DNA from: Lapidilactobacillus gannanensis
Lineage (GTDB): Bacteria > Bacillota > Bacilli > Lactobacillales > Lactobacillaceae
DNA length: 64,000 nucleotides
NCBI RefSeq assembly: GCF_003946675.1
Contig: NZ_RHOT01000001.1
Span: 1-64,000 of the forward strand
Direction: 5' to 3'
Made by a program: the position numbers and the translations under genes. The notes below the pieces were generated by a model, which saw only the letters and a program-made list of their open reading frames with translations, searched no databases and was not told the DNA's origin. This document shows, in pieces, positions 52,957 through 61,651 of the stretch (its first letter is position 1; each line of letters begins with the position of its first letter).

Positions 52957-53927
52957 TATTTATCGGCCTCCTCTGCAAAAATAGCAGCATCTCGTGGCGC
53001 ATAATCGAAGTGATACTGCTGACAAAATTCAGCAACAGTTAATTGGTAACGTTGCAACATGGCTGCTTGAGTCTGTTGTTGTGGTGCTAGTGACAAACGC
53101 CAAGTTGCTTGATCATCTTTTTGACTGATTACCAAATAATCCGATTTTTTAGCTGAATCATGCCATAATTGAAACAACTGGTCAACACGTAAATTTAATT
53201 CTCGTGAGGAAAGCACTGGCGTTACCAACAATTCCCGACTAAATTCAACTGGTAAACCAGCCTGCTTCTCAGCAAATAATTTCAACAATTTCAATAAAGT
53301 GCCGCGCAAATCGCGGTTCGTCTTCAAGTCACGAGCAGTTACAATTTGTAATAATTGCTCAGCTAGTTGCCAAGCCTGCGGATAATCATTCGCCCAGTCA
53401 GTCGCAGCGACTTGATCAGCAGTTAAGAAAATTCGTGCGTCGAATAGCTGCAAACTATTTGCCATCACTGTTGATCCTTCCCCAGCTTGTTGCGGGTCAT
53501 GTAGTAAATTATGAGTGTAATATTGGCGCATGACTAATTGAGTTGGTTGATCGAGGGCACCAAGCTTAACAAGCAATGACCGCATCGGTACATGCACTGC
53601 AGATTCCAGCATAATCCGCCCTAAAGTCAGTAATACTTGATCGATTTCTGAATGATCTTGATGGGCGGAACTAATTTTAATACTTTGTCGGCCTTCTTGT
53701 TGTAAATGAAGCAATTCATGAGCTACAATAAAATTAGCAAAACGTGGATTAGGAATCATTAAATGTAACCCATTCTGCGGATCTCGAATAATTTTCGAAG
53801 CTGTGGGATCAAGTACTAAGGAATCTGGCCCAGCTACTTCCAAAGTAAGTTTTTGTGGGGCGATTCGTTCACGTTCTTGTTGTAATAATGCTTGAACTTC
53901 TGAATTTAAAGGTAAAGTGTCTGTCAT
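52956..53927 (-). CDS. Zincin-like protein, IpaB/EvcA-annotated family
   Basis: An uncharacterised cytoplasmic protein of 323 residues. It has FIVAHELLHLQQEG near residue 85, a HExxH-like motif (HELLH), suggesting a zinc metallopeptidase fold; a later acidic ligand is not certain. I recall such lactobacillus proteins being annotated as IpaB/EvcA family, without function. The start is ATG 53927, with AGAGGA 7 nt before it; the open frame upstream runs through the promoter region. It is first in the operon with the sirtuin and chorismate-mutase-like genes. Confidence 0.6.
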   Translation of the reverse strand: MTDTLPLNSEVQALLQQERERIAPQKLTLEVAGPDSLVLDPTASKIIRDPQNGLHLMIPNPRFANFIVAHELLHLQQEGRQSIKISSAHQDHSEIDQVLLTLGRIMLESAVHVPMRSLLVKLGALDQPTQLVMRQYYTHNLLHDPQQAGEGSTVMANSLQLFDARIFLTADQVAATDWANDYPQAWQLAEQLLQIVTARDLKTNRDLRGTLLKLLKLFAEKQAGLPVEFSRELLVTPVLSSRELNLRVDQLFQLWHDSAKKSDYLVISQKDDQATWRLSLAPQQQTQAAMLQRYQLTVAEFCQQYHFDYAPRDAAIFAEEADK

Positions 53928-54014
53928 TGATTTGTCCTCTACTTTATAATTTATATGGCTAGTTCTAGTATAACGCAAGCAGCACTGATAATTGCAGCTA
54001 AGGGAGACGATTGA

Positions 54015-54527
54015 TTGCAAATTAAAGTACCATTGACCGCAGCAGGCTTTCTGGCCGACCGTTATAGCAAACATGCACCATTGAGCGCTCAATATCAAGG
54101 CTATCCAATAATTTCACCACCGATTAGTCTTGACGACATCCCCGCAACCACCAAAAGTTTAGCGTTGACCTTGCTGGATTATGATGCCGTCCCAGTTGGT
54201 GGTTTTGTTTGGATTCATTGGTTGGCGGCTAATATTTCACCTGATATTACTGAAATTCCTGAAGATAGTAGTCAACATCCGCAATTTGATTTTATTCAGG
54301 GACGTAATAGTAATGCCGGTCAGTTGATTCATCAAACTGATCCAACCATTTATCAGCATTATGTTGGCCCCCAACCACCTGATCAAACTCATCAATATCA
54401 ACTCACTGTTTATGCACTTAAACAACCATTAGCACTTAAATCTGGCTTCTGGTTCAACGAATTTCATCAAGCAATTGATCAACAAATTATTACGACGGCA
54501 ACCTTTTTGTTGCCTGGTCGTGCATAG
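54015..54527 (+). CDS. PEBP family protein (YbhB/YbcL type)
   Basis: A small cytoplasmic phosphatidylethanolamine-binding-like protein of 170 residues. It shows the PEBP pattern GYPIISPPISLDDIPATTKS, LTLLDYDAVPVGGFVWIHWL and YVGPQPPDQTHQYQLTVYAL. The exact role in bacteria is unknown. The start is TTG 54015 with GGGAG 8 nt upstream. It is followed 11 bp later by the aldo/keto reductase and transcribed divergently from the zincin-like gene. Confidence 0.85.
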   Translation: MQIKVPLTAAGFLADRYSKHAPLSAQYQGYPIISPPISLDDIPATTKSLALTLLDYDAVPVGGFVWIHWLAANISPDITEIPEDSSQHPQFDFIQGRNSNAGQLIHQTDPTIYQHYVGPQPPDQTHQYQLTVYALKQPLALKSGFWFNEFHQAIDQQIITTATFLLPGRA

Positions 54528-54538
54528 GAGGACTTATT

Positions 54539-55456
54539 ATGCGCCAAGTTAGTATCGGACTCGAAAATATTAACGCTTCAGAAATTGCCCTAGGTCTAAT
54601 GCGAATTCCTGATAAAACAATTCCTGAAACGGTTAATCTGCTAGAAACAGCTGTTGATCAAGGAATTAATTTCTTTGATAACGCTGATATTTATGGTGGT
54701 GGCGACGCTGAAACACGTTTTGGGGATGCTCTAGCAGCCTCAACAATTAATCGCGATGATATTCTGATTCAAACGAAAGTTGGGATTGGTCAACATCAAT
54801 ACAATTTCTCTAAAGAACATATCGTAGAAGGACTTAATGGTAGTCTTGAACGAATGGGCTTAGACCATGTTGATTTCTTATTGTTACATCGACCTGATGC
54901 CCTCATGGAACCAGACGAAATTGCTGAAGCTTTCTTCGAATTACAAAAAACCGGCAAAGTACGTGAGTTTGGTGTCAGCAACTTCAACCCCATGCAAGTC
55001 GAATTATTACAGCAAGCAGTCGCACAACCATTAGTGATTAATCAGTTGCAATTAGGTCTGATGCATACTGGCATGATCGACTTTGGCTTCCATACCAATA
55101 TGGCTGACAATCGAAGTGTCAATCATGATGGCGGTATTTATGAATATTCCCGCCTAAATAACATGACCATCCAGGCTTGGAGTCCTTACCAATATGGATT
55201 CTTCTCAGGAGTCTTCATCAATAATCCGAAATTTCCTAAACTTAATGCCGTGCTACAAAAAATGGCCGATAAATATAATAGTAATGTGAACGCAGTGGCA
55301 GCAGCTTGGATTTTACGGTTGCCAACTAGTGTGCAAGTTATTGCGGGCACTACAAATGCCGAACGTTTAAAACAGATTTGTGAAGCGGACCAAGTTCAAT
55401 TGACCCGTTCAGAATGGTATGAACTATATTTAGCTGCGGGCAATGATTTGCCTTAA
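54539..55456 (+). CDS. Aldo/keto reductase
   Basis: A NADPH-dependent carbonyl reductase of 305 residues with the family tetrad: FFDNADIYGGG (Asp and Tyr), the QTKVG lysine and the LLHRPDAL histidine, then FGVSNFNP and the cofactor-binding C-terminus VIAGTTNAERL. It most resembles the YdhF/YcsN type of AKR. AGGAGG precedes ATG 54539. It forms a unit with the PEBP gene. Substrate unknown. Confidence 0.92.
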   Translation: MRQVSIGLENINASEIALGLMRIPDKTIPETVNLLETAVDQGINFFDNADIYGGGDAETRFGDALAASTINRDDILIQTKVGIGQHQYNFSKEHIVEGLNGSLERMGLDHVDFLLLHRPDALMEPDEIAEAFFELQKTGKVREFGVSNFNPMQVELLQQAVAQPLVINQLQLGLMHTGMIDFGFHTNMADNRSVNHDGGIYEYSRLNNMTIQAWSPYQYGFFSGVFINNPKFPKLNAVLQKMADKYNSNVNAVAAAWILRLPTSVQVIAGTTNAERLKQICEADQVQLTRSEWYELYLAAGNDLP

Positions 55457-55523
55457 ACAGGCACTTAACAACAATGAGCTATGCATCAGTCCTAATACAA
55501 AACCAAATGAACTTTTGTTGCCA

Positions 55524-55636
55524 AACATATTCTCAAAAGGCAGCTGGTGCCACTTAACGCAAAAAACAAACAATTCAAATGAATTGTTTGTTTTTTTTAC
55601 GTTAATGCTCACCGGCTAACCGCCTTTTGCCGCACT
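55524..55636. repeat. Family B hairpin repeat downstream of the aldo/keto reductase
   Basis: Left end ACATATTCTCAAAAGGCAGC, right end GCCTTTTGCCGCAC. The apical stem AAACAAACAATTC pairs with GAATTGTTTGTTT around AAAT and is followed by a T run, so it can terminate the plus-strand transcript. Confidence 0.85.
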
Positions 55637-55825
55637 AAGCAATTACTAGCACCAACGGCACTTAATTGATCCCATAAAATCGCTTTGCTATCTTGTGAAA
55701 TGCTTGATACAGTTGACTTTACTTGACTTTGCTGGTTCACGATTATATTGTTTGCTTAGACAAATTCTTGCTGCTGTTCAAGTAATAAATCAGCAACGGC
55801 TTTCATTTGATTGCAGGGGGCAACC

Positions 55826-56068
55826 ATGAAACAAGATTTGAAGCAACAGGCGCACCAAATTATTGACGCACTTGGTAGTCCACAAAATATTAAATTGATG
55901 ACGCATTGTTTAACCCGAATTCGTATTGCCGTACTTGATCGAAATCAAGTCAATCAAGCTGCTCTGAAAGAAATTAGCAGCATCAGTGGCGTGGTCAGTG
56001 CGCAAGGTCAATTGCAATTAGTCGTTGGTCCAGCACTGGTTAATCCACTGTACCGTTATCTCCAATAA
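55826..56068 (+). CDS. PTS EIIB domain (N-terminal part of a split EIIBC)
   Basis: A phosphocarrier domain of 80 residues of the glucose/sucrose/beta-glucoside superfamily, with the phosphorylated cysteine in LMTHCLTRIRIAV. ATG 55826 is preceded by AGGGGG at 6 nt. The frame ends in TAA at 56066-56068, between two CAA/CAG glutamine codons, and continues open in the same frame into the EIIC domain. The stop therefore looks like a CAA-to-TAA change in the interdomain linker. Confidence 0.8.
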   Translation: MKQDLKQQAHQIIDALGSPQNIKLMTHCLTRIRIAVLDRNQVNQAALKEISSISGVVSAQGQLQLVVGPALVNPLYRYLQ

Positions 56069-56170
56069 CAGCTTCAACCCACCAAGTTAACTCAGGTTAG
56101 TTCAAAGATTGTCCAAAAGAGTCAGCAGAATTGGCTGCAACATGGCTTAACTGTTTTTGCGGATATTTTT

Positions 56171-57274
56171 GTGCCAATTCTCCCGGTACTTGTTGGTGCA
56201 GGAATCTTATTAGGATTAGGTAATCTGCTCACTGCCAGTGATTTATTTGGCGTTCAATCCCTGACTAGCCGTTTTCCTCAGCTCGACGGCCTCACAGATA
56301 TGATTCACCTAGTCGCTAATACTGCGTTCACTTATATTCCTGTACTAGTTGCTTGGTCGGCAACAAAACGTTTTGGTGGTAATCCTGTTTTAGGAATTAC
56401 TTTAGGGCTAGTTCTATGTAATGAAACATTATTATCCGGTGCTAAGGTCTCCAGTATATTGGCAGGTACCGTCAAACCAACTTATTGGCGGATTTTTGGT
56501 CTCCGAGTTATGCAAGTTGGTTATCAAAATTCAGTGCTTGCGCCATTACTGGCTGCACTACTAATGGTTCAAATTGAAAAATTTCTGAAGAAACACTTAC
56601 CCGCCGTCTTACAAACCATTCTAGTGGCCCCAATTGCCATCTTTATTGCCGCTTTCTTTACTTTTTTAGTAATTGGTCCGATTGCCAATCAAATTTCGAC
56701 CTGGATTGCTGAACCTTTAATTAACCTTTTCAAAACACAACCAATTATTGCCGGACTACTGTTTGGACTACTTTGGGAACCTTTAGTCGTTTCGGGATTA
56801 CATTACGCACTAATTGCCGTTAATCTGCAACTAATCGCCAGCAATCAACAAAGCCAAATGATTGCCATCATTGCCACAATTTGTATGGCCGAGGTTGGTG
56901 CCGACTTAGCTGTTGCGCGGTTAGAAAGAAATAATAATCGGCGTGGAGTGGCTTTATCAGCAGCTGTTTCCTCCTTACTTGGTATCACAGAACCTTCGAT
57001 TTTTGGTGTGACTATTCCCCATCGTTACCCGTTTCTTTGCGTGATGGGCAGTGCCGGTTTAGCTGGCATCTTAGTAGCACTAAGCCAGGAATATGCTGTA
57101 TCTGCAGGGCCTGCTGGACCACTTTCTCTAGTGATCATCCCAGTACAATTTTGGAAAATCCATAGTCTTATTTTGCTAATCTCATTCTTAGCTGGCTTTA
57201 TTTCAACCTTTGTCACTGGCACAATTATCACCCAACGAGCCGCACAAATAGCTCGTCCGGCGGAACTTGACTAA
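56171..57274 (+). CDS. PTS EIIC domain (C-terminal part of a split EIIBC)
   Basis: A membrane sugar permease domain of about 367 residues with some ten hydrophobic segments and the family signatures PILPVLVGAGILLGLGNLL and SLLGITEPSIFGVT. It is in the same frame as the EIIB part. The residues before GTG 56171 (WLQHGLTVFADIF) belong to the same domain, and no ATG, GTG or TTG with a good Shine-Dalgarno lies between the stop and 56171. No EIIA domain is present. It may be a recent nonsense mutant, a readthrough case, or start at this GTG. Sugar unknown. Confidence 0.7.
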   Translation: MPILPVLVGAGILLGLGNLLTASDLFGVQSLTSRFPQLDGLTDMIHLVANTAFTYIPVLVAWSATKRFGGNPVLGITLGLVLCNETLLSGAKVSSILAGTVKPTYWRIFGLRVMQVGYQNSVLAPLLAALLMVQIEKFLKKHLPAVLQTILVAPIAIFIAAFFTFLVIGPIANQISTWIAEPLINLFKTQPIIAGLLFGLLWEPLVVSGLHYALIAVNLQLIASNQQSQMIAIIATICMAEVGADLAVARLERNNNRRGVALSAAVSSLLGITEPSIFGVTIPHRYPFLCVMGSAGLAGILVALSQEYAVSAGPAGPLSLVIIPVQFWKIHSLILLISFLAGFISTFVTGTIITQRAAQIARPAELD

Positions 57275-57291
57275 TTAATCTGGAGGCGCTC

Positions 57292-58398
57292 ATGACAGCA
57301 ACTTTTATTTGGAAACAAGTCTTCACGAACTATCCGCAGCTTCATTACCCCTTACTGCCGCAACAAATCACTAAATATTATTGCAATTTGACCGGCAATT
57401 ATTTACAGGTTCGCCTTAATAATCAAGCCAATGAAGACGCTCTGATCATCCATGAATTAATGATTAGCCGCTATCCTGATTGCCAGATTGCCCAAACTTT
57501 AACTTTTCAAAATCAACCCCACTTTCAAGTGGCTGGCGGACAAAGTTTATGGACTGATGCCGCTGAATTTCCAGTAACTGCTGGTGAAACTTATTATTTA
57601 AGCCTAAAAGCGACTAATATTAGTGGTACAATTAATAGTCTGGGTTACGCGCCCGCACATTTAATTTATCAACAACTAACTGCCCCGCCTAATTCAAGTC
57701 TGAAAGATTATTATTATGGCATTGATGCCCTTCGTTGCCAATCAACTGATCCTGCAGTTCTAGTCAGTTTCTTTGGTGATTCTATTATAGGTCAAGGTTA
57801 TTTATCAGAAAATATTAGTCGATTGTTTTATCATCATTGGCCCCAAAAAATTACCACTTGCAATGCTGGTATTTTTGGAAATCGGCTCTTACATTCAGGC
57901 CAAATCATGAGTCAAAACCCGACAAGCTTTAGCCAAGCTGGGAATCAACGTTTTAATCCAGATGTACTTTATGATCAACCGCAAATTGTCATTACCTTAA
58001 CTGGCAGTAACGATTTGATGACTGCTGGTGCTGGCTGTCCTAACCGCGATTTGCCTAACAGCCAACAACTGATTAGTGGTATTCAACGTTTGGCTAAAAT
58101 TTGTCAATGGCGGAAAACAATCTTTGTCCCCTTGACCTTGCCACCTTTTCAAGGCGCCACTAATTTAGGTCTTGCTACTTGGCAACCGCTTAAAGAACAC
58201 GTGCGTAAATTAACCAATCATTGGATCATGCAGCTCCCGAACGCCATCGATTTAGCAAACTATGTGACTGCAAAATCAAATTCAGCAGCATTAGCGCCTG
58301 AATTTGATAGCGGTGATCATTGGCATTTCTCAGCTTCCGGGGCGCGCCAAATTAGTCAGTTTATTTATCATGAATTAAGAAACGCGGAGGTACTTTAA
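57292..58398 (+). CDS. SGNH/GDSL family hydrolase
   Basis: A probable carbohydrate esterase or deacetylase of 368 residues. It has an N-terminal beta-sandwich-like part (1-150), then block I SFFGDSIIGQG, block III LTGSNDLMTAG and the catalytic DHWHFSASGARQ near the end. There is no signal peptide, so it acts in the cytoplasm. It is 17 bp after the EIIC gene with GGAGG before its ATG, which suggests that it removes acyl groups from the sugar imported by that PTS. Confidence 0.85.
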   Translation: MTATFIWKQVFTNYPQLHYPLLPQQITKYYCNLTGNYLQVRLNNQANEDALIIHELMISRYPDCQIAQTLTFQNQPHFQVAGGQSLWTDAAEFPVTAGETYYLSLKATNISGTINSLGYAPAHLIYQQLTAPPNSSLKDYYYGIDALRCQSTDPAVLVSFFGDSIIGQGYLSENISRLFYHHWPQKITTCNAGIFGNRLLHSGQIMSQNPTSFSQAGNQRFNPDVLYDQPQIVITLTGSNDLMTAGAGCPNRDLPNSQQLISGIQRLAKICQWRKTIFVPLTLPPFQGATNLGLATWQPLKEHVRKLTNHWIMQLPNAIDLANYVTAKSNSAALAPEFDSGDHWHFSASGARQISQFIYHELRNAEVL

Positions 58399-58502
58399 CT
58401 TTTATTGTGATAATTTTTTCGTCTTTATATCATAACTTGATGTTGTGACAGTTAATGTTATCCAGTAGAATAAAATATGACAAACAACATTAGGAGATTA
58501 TT

Positions 58503-59237
58503 ATGGCGGCGACAAAATTTCAAGCAATTTTTAAAGAACTAGAACAGCGAATTAAAGATGGGTCCTATCAAGGGACACTTCCGACTGAAAGTGTTCTGAC
58601 CCAAGAGTTTCAAACTAGCCGCAATACAATCAGACGGGCCATTACGTTACTGGGAAAACACGGTTATGTGTACAGCGTTAAAGGGCGAGGTGTGGTTATT
58701 CTCGAAAACTTCAACAAATTCCAGTGGGCAATTGGTGCAGATAGCTTTGCTGGATTGTTAGCACTAAATGGTAATAACAAACGAGCAACAGTCACTAAAG
58801 TCGTCCGTTTCAAAAAAATCCTTGTAGATGCTGACTTGGCAACACATACACCTTTTGGCATCGACGAAGTTCTTTACGAAGTAGTTCGCGTCCGAATCAT
58901 TGATCAACGACCATTAACAATGGATTATAGTTACTTTCGGGCTAATCAAATCCCACCACTGACTACCAGCATTGTTCAACATTCAATTTACGAGTATTTA
59001 ACTAGTAATGGTGTTAAAATTGCTGCGGCAAAACGCCGTTTCTCGGTTATTTCCGCGAGCGAAGAGGACTACCATGAGCTTGACTTAAACGACAATAATT
59101 GCGTTGGCGTCCTTGAAAATCTGGTCTACAATGATTTAGGTAAACTGTTTGAGTATACTGAAATTCATTTTATTCCTGAAGAATTCAGTATTGGCTATTT
59201 TGCCCAAAACGACACCCCTAATCATGAAACTAACTAG
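58503..59237 (+). CDS. GntR-family regulator with UTRA domain
   Basis: A transcriptional regulator of 244 residues: winged helix (ESVLTQEFQTSRNTIRRAITLLGKHGYVYSVKGRGV) and a UTRA effector domain from about 90 to 235. This HutC/TreR-like class usually represses sugar-uptake genes and is released by the phosphorylated sugar. AGGAG precedes ATG 58503. It closes the PTS-esterase cluster and likely controls it. The operator is not identified. Confidence 0.9.
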   Translation: MAATKFQAIFKELEQRIKDGSYQGTLPTESVLTQEFQTSRNTIRRAITLLGKHGYVYSVKGRGVVILENFNKFQWAIGADSFAGLLALNGNNKRATVTKVVRFKKILVDADLATHTPFGIDEVLYEVVRVRIIDQRPLTMDYSYFRANQIPPLTTSIVQHSIYEYLTSNGVKIAAAKRRFSVISASEEDYHELDLNDNNCVGVLENLVYNDLGKLFEYTEIHFIPEEFSIGYFAQNDTPNHETN

Positions 59238-59281
59238 TTTCAATAATAGTGCATCGCGATAAGCATTAACGTAAAAAGAAC

Positions 59282-59332
59282 AAAGAAGAACCCCCTGAGT
59301 TTAGATTTACTCAACTCAGGGGGTTCTTCTTT
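59282..59332. terminator. Terminator between GntR gene and MATE gene
   Basis: AAAGAAGAACCCCCTGAGTT pairs with AACTCAGGGGGTTCTTCTTT around an 11-nt loop. It serves both convergent genes. Confidence 0.9.
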
Positions 59333-59357
59333 GTTTTCAACTAAATAACTAGCCGTC

Positions 59358-60716
59358 TTACTTAACAAACTGCTCATTTGGTGCAGTCTCTAACGTCCGC
59401 AAATGACGCATGGTTCGAACATACGAACTGATCAGAACTAATAACGACCCTAACCAGGCTAAAGGATTGGCCATACTTGCACCTGCAAAACCAAAAGCGT
59501 TGATCAAAACTAACCCGGCGAACGCCCGCATAATCAATTCCATTATCCCAGCTAAAGTTGGTACCAAACTTTGACCTAATCCTTGCAAAGTATAGCGAAC
59601 CACAAACAGAATCGATAATAACCAATACAGGCTGCTATTAAAATAAAAATAGGTCTGAGCTGTATTTGTTACTAGTGGCTGACCATTACCAACAAACAAA
59701 TTAACCAAACTATGGCCAAAGATAATAATTAAAATCCCGGTAACCGTGGAAAAAGTCAGCGAAACTGCCAAAGTCTGCTTAACCCCTGAACGAATTCGCG
59801 CAAATTCACGCGCACCTAAGTTTTGAGCGGCAAACGTGGCCATGGTAATCCCGAATGACATCGCAGGCATCGTCGCCAAGCCATCAATCCGCGCTGCAGC
59901 TGTATAGGCAGCAACTGAGGTAGAACCTAAGGTGTTCAACATTAATTGAAGAATCACCTGACCAAGGGCAATAATTGACGACTGAAAGCCCATTGGTAAG
60001 CCCATCTTTAAATGCTCTGAAATTTCAGCCTTGGAAATTTTAAAATCAGCTTTAGAAACTTGCAATAGCGGAAAATGTCGATAAATGAAAACTAAACAGA
60101 GACATGCGGAAATGAATTGAGCCAGCAAGGTGGCAAAAGACGCACCAGCAATCCCCCATTTAAAGACAACAATAAACAACAATTCCAAGCCAATATTGAT
60201 CACACACGCAATAATTAGGAAGACCAGTGGGGTTCGACTATCACCCATAGCCCGAATCATATTGGCAAACAAATTATAAGCCACAATCGCAAAAATTCCA
60301 CCAAATTGGATAATCAAGAATGTGTAAGCATCTTGAATGATATCTGAGGGCGTCTGCATTAATCGTAAAATTTCACCACAAAAAGTCATACTAATCGCCG
60401 ACAAAATTAACGACAAGGCCAAACTAATCAGAATCCCCGTAGCAAAACTCCGCTTAATGCCTCGATAATCGCCGGCCCCATACCTTCGCGCAGCAATTAT
60501 GGCAAAACCATTAGTCGCACCTTGGGCAATCCCAATAATAAGAAATGATAAACTACCAGTAGCACCAACCGCAGCTAGCGCCTGCACGCCAATTGTTCGC
60601 CCTACAATAATCGTATCCGACAATGTATAAACCTGCTGAAAGATATTACCAATCAATAAGGGAATCGTAAAATAAATGATCTGAACAATTGGTTTTCCTT
60701 TGGTTAAATCGTGCAA
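59358..60716 (-). CDS. MATE family efflux transporter
   Basis: A 452-residue polytopic membrane protein with about 12 hydrophobic segments; N-terminal TKGKPIVQIIYFTIPLLIGNIFQQVYTLSDTIIVG and the repeat-half ARIDGLATMPAMSFGITMATFAAQNLGA mark the MATE/DinF-like exporter fold. Such proteins export cationic drugs or other small molecules by Na+ or H+ antiport. The start is TTG 60716, with TAGGAGG 7 nt before it; the upstream extension to 60803 would run through a family A hairpin and is rejected. Substrate unknown. Confidence 0.92.
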   Translation of the reverse strand: MHDLTKGKPIVQIIYFTIPLLIGNIFQQVYTLSDTIIVGRTIGVQALAAVGATGSLSFLIIGIAQGATNGFAIIAARRYGAGDYRGIKRSFATGILISLALSLILSAISMTFCGEILRLMQTPSDIIQDAYTFLIIQFGGIFAIVAYNLFANMIRAMGDSRTPLVFLIIACVINIGLELLFIVVFKWGIAGASFATLLAQFISACLCLVFIYRHFPLLQVSKADFKISKAEISEHLKMGLPMGFQSSIIALGQVILQLMLNTLGSTSVAAYTAAARIDGLATMPAMSFGITMATFAAQNLGAREFARIRSGVKQTLAVSLTFSTVTGILIIIFGHSLVNLFVGNGQPLVTNTAQTYFYFNSSLYWLLSILFVVRYTLQGLGQSLVPTLAGIMELIMRAFAGLVLINAFGFAGASMANPLAWLGSLLVLISSYVRTMRHLRTLETAPNEQFVK

Positions 60717-60736
60717 GATAAATCCTCCTAAAAACA

Positions 60737-60828
60737 AGTTGTGAGAGGTGGCGGCTCTTTGGCTAATTTCAATAGTTACATGAGCTATTGCTAGCGTAAC
60801 CATTAAATTGAGGCGCCACCACCGCCGG
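60737..60828. repeat. Short family A variant overlapping a gene end
   Basis: Left end AAGTTGTGAGAGGTGGCGG; right arm CGCCACCACC. Inner stems AATTTCAATAGTTAC and GTAACCATTAAATT pair around AGCTA-TTG-CTAGC-like apex. The right arm encodes the last codons of the TPM gene (stop at 60803). Confidence 0.6.
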
Positions 60829-61651
60829 ATGAACCGCCGCCACCAGAAAAGCCACCGAAGCCGCCGGAATCACCACCACCAAAACCACCAGAGCCACCGC
60901 CCCAATGGTTATTTCGATTTGAACCACTTCCTAATAATGCCCAGAGCCACCAAAGACCGCCACCGCCGCGACCATGGCCGCCACCCATGAAGAGCAAAAC
61001 TAGAATCAAAATCACAATAATCGTACCAATATTATCTGTCCAGCTGCTTTCTTGTTTGCCCTTGATTTTCTGATACGCTTCATCAGACAAAGTGTTTTTA
61101 TCAGCCTTGAAATCATACTTCTTATCAATTACCGTCGCAACACTATTGAAAACCTGCCGTAGCCCGCGATTAATTTTAGTGGCATCAGTTGATTTCAAAT
61201 CCGCCTTGGCTTGTTGTAGAATTCGCCCTGATAAAGCATCAGTCAATTCCGACTCCAAACCGTAACCTACTTCGATTCGAACATTACGCTTGCCATTATT
61301 CAAAGCATACAGAATCAACACGCCATTATCACGTTGCCGTTGGCCTAATCCCCAATGAGCAAAAAGATCCGGCGCATAACTATCAATACTATCGCCATCA
61401 GTACTTTTAATCGTTGCCAACATAATTTGTGGCCGTTGCTTGGTTTGGTCATAAGTAATATTCTTCTGGCTAACCAATTTCTTAGTGGTCTGATCAAGAA
61501 TATTTAATTGATCATAGAAATTAGCCTGAGGTCGGCCAGGTAAAGCCGCTGCCACTGGTTGTGCCTGTTGAAAAACTACCAGGACACTGAATAGTAACAG
61601 ACTCAATAACCAGTACCAAGAACGACCTTGCTTCAGGACTCGCCTATTCAT
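60803..61651 (-). CDS. TPM-domain membrane protein (YgcG-like)
   Basis: An exported protein of 282 residues: signal peptide (WYWLLSLLLFSVLVVFQQA, cleavage likely after AAA near 36), TPM domain (about 40-185, with GVLILYALNNGKRNVRIEVGYG), a membrane segment (IGTIIVILILVLLFMGGG) and a glycine-rich tail. Its ATG overlaps the lemA stop by 8 bp, the common LemA-TPM pair. The pair's role in Firmicutes is unclear. The last eight or so codons lie within a family A repeat arm. Confidence 0.88.
   Translation of the reverse strand: MNRRVLKQGRSWYWLLSLLLFSVLVVFQQAQPVAAALPGRPQANFYDQLNILDQTTKKLVSQKNITYDQTKQRPQIMLATIKSTDGDSIDSYAPDLFAHWGLGQRQRDNGVLILYALNNGKRNVRIEVGYGLESELTDALSGRILQQAKADLKSTDATKINRGLRQVFNSVATVIDKKYDFKADKNTLSDEAYQKIKGKQESSWTDNIGTIIVILILVLLFMGGGHGRGGGGLWWLWALLGSGSNRNNHWGGGSGGFGGGDSGGFGGFSGGGGSSGGGGASI

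Noticed and set aside
53928..54098. 57-residue N-terminal extension of the zincin-like protein
   Set aside because: It is Cys-rich, overlaps the divergent PEBP gene start and lacks a ribosome site; ATG 53927 has a good one.
60717..60803. N-terminal extension of the MATE protein
   Set aside because: The extension would be translated through a family A hairpin, while TTG 60716 has a strong Shine-Dalgarno and gives normal length.
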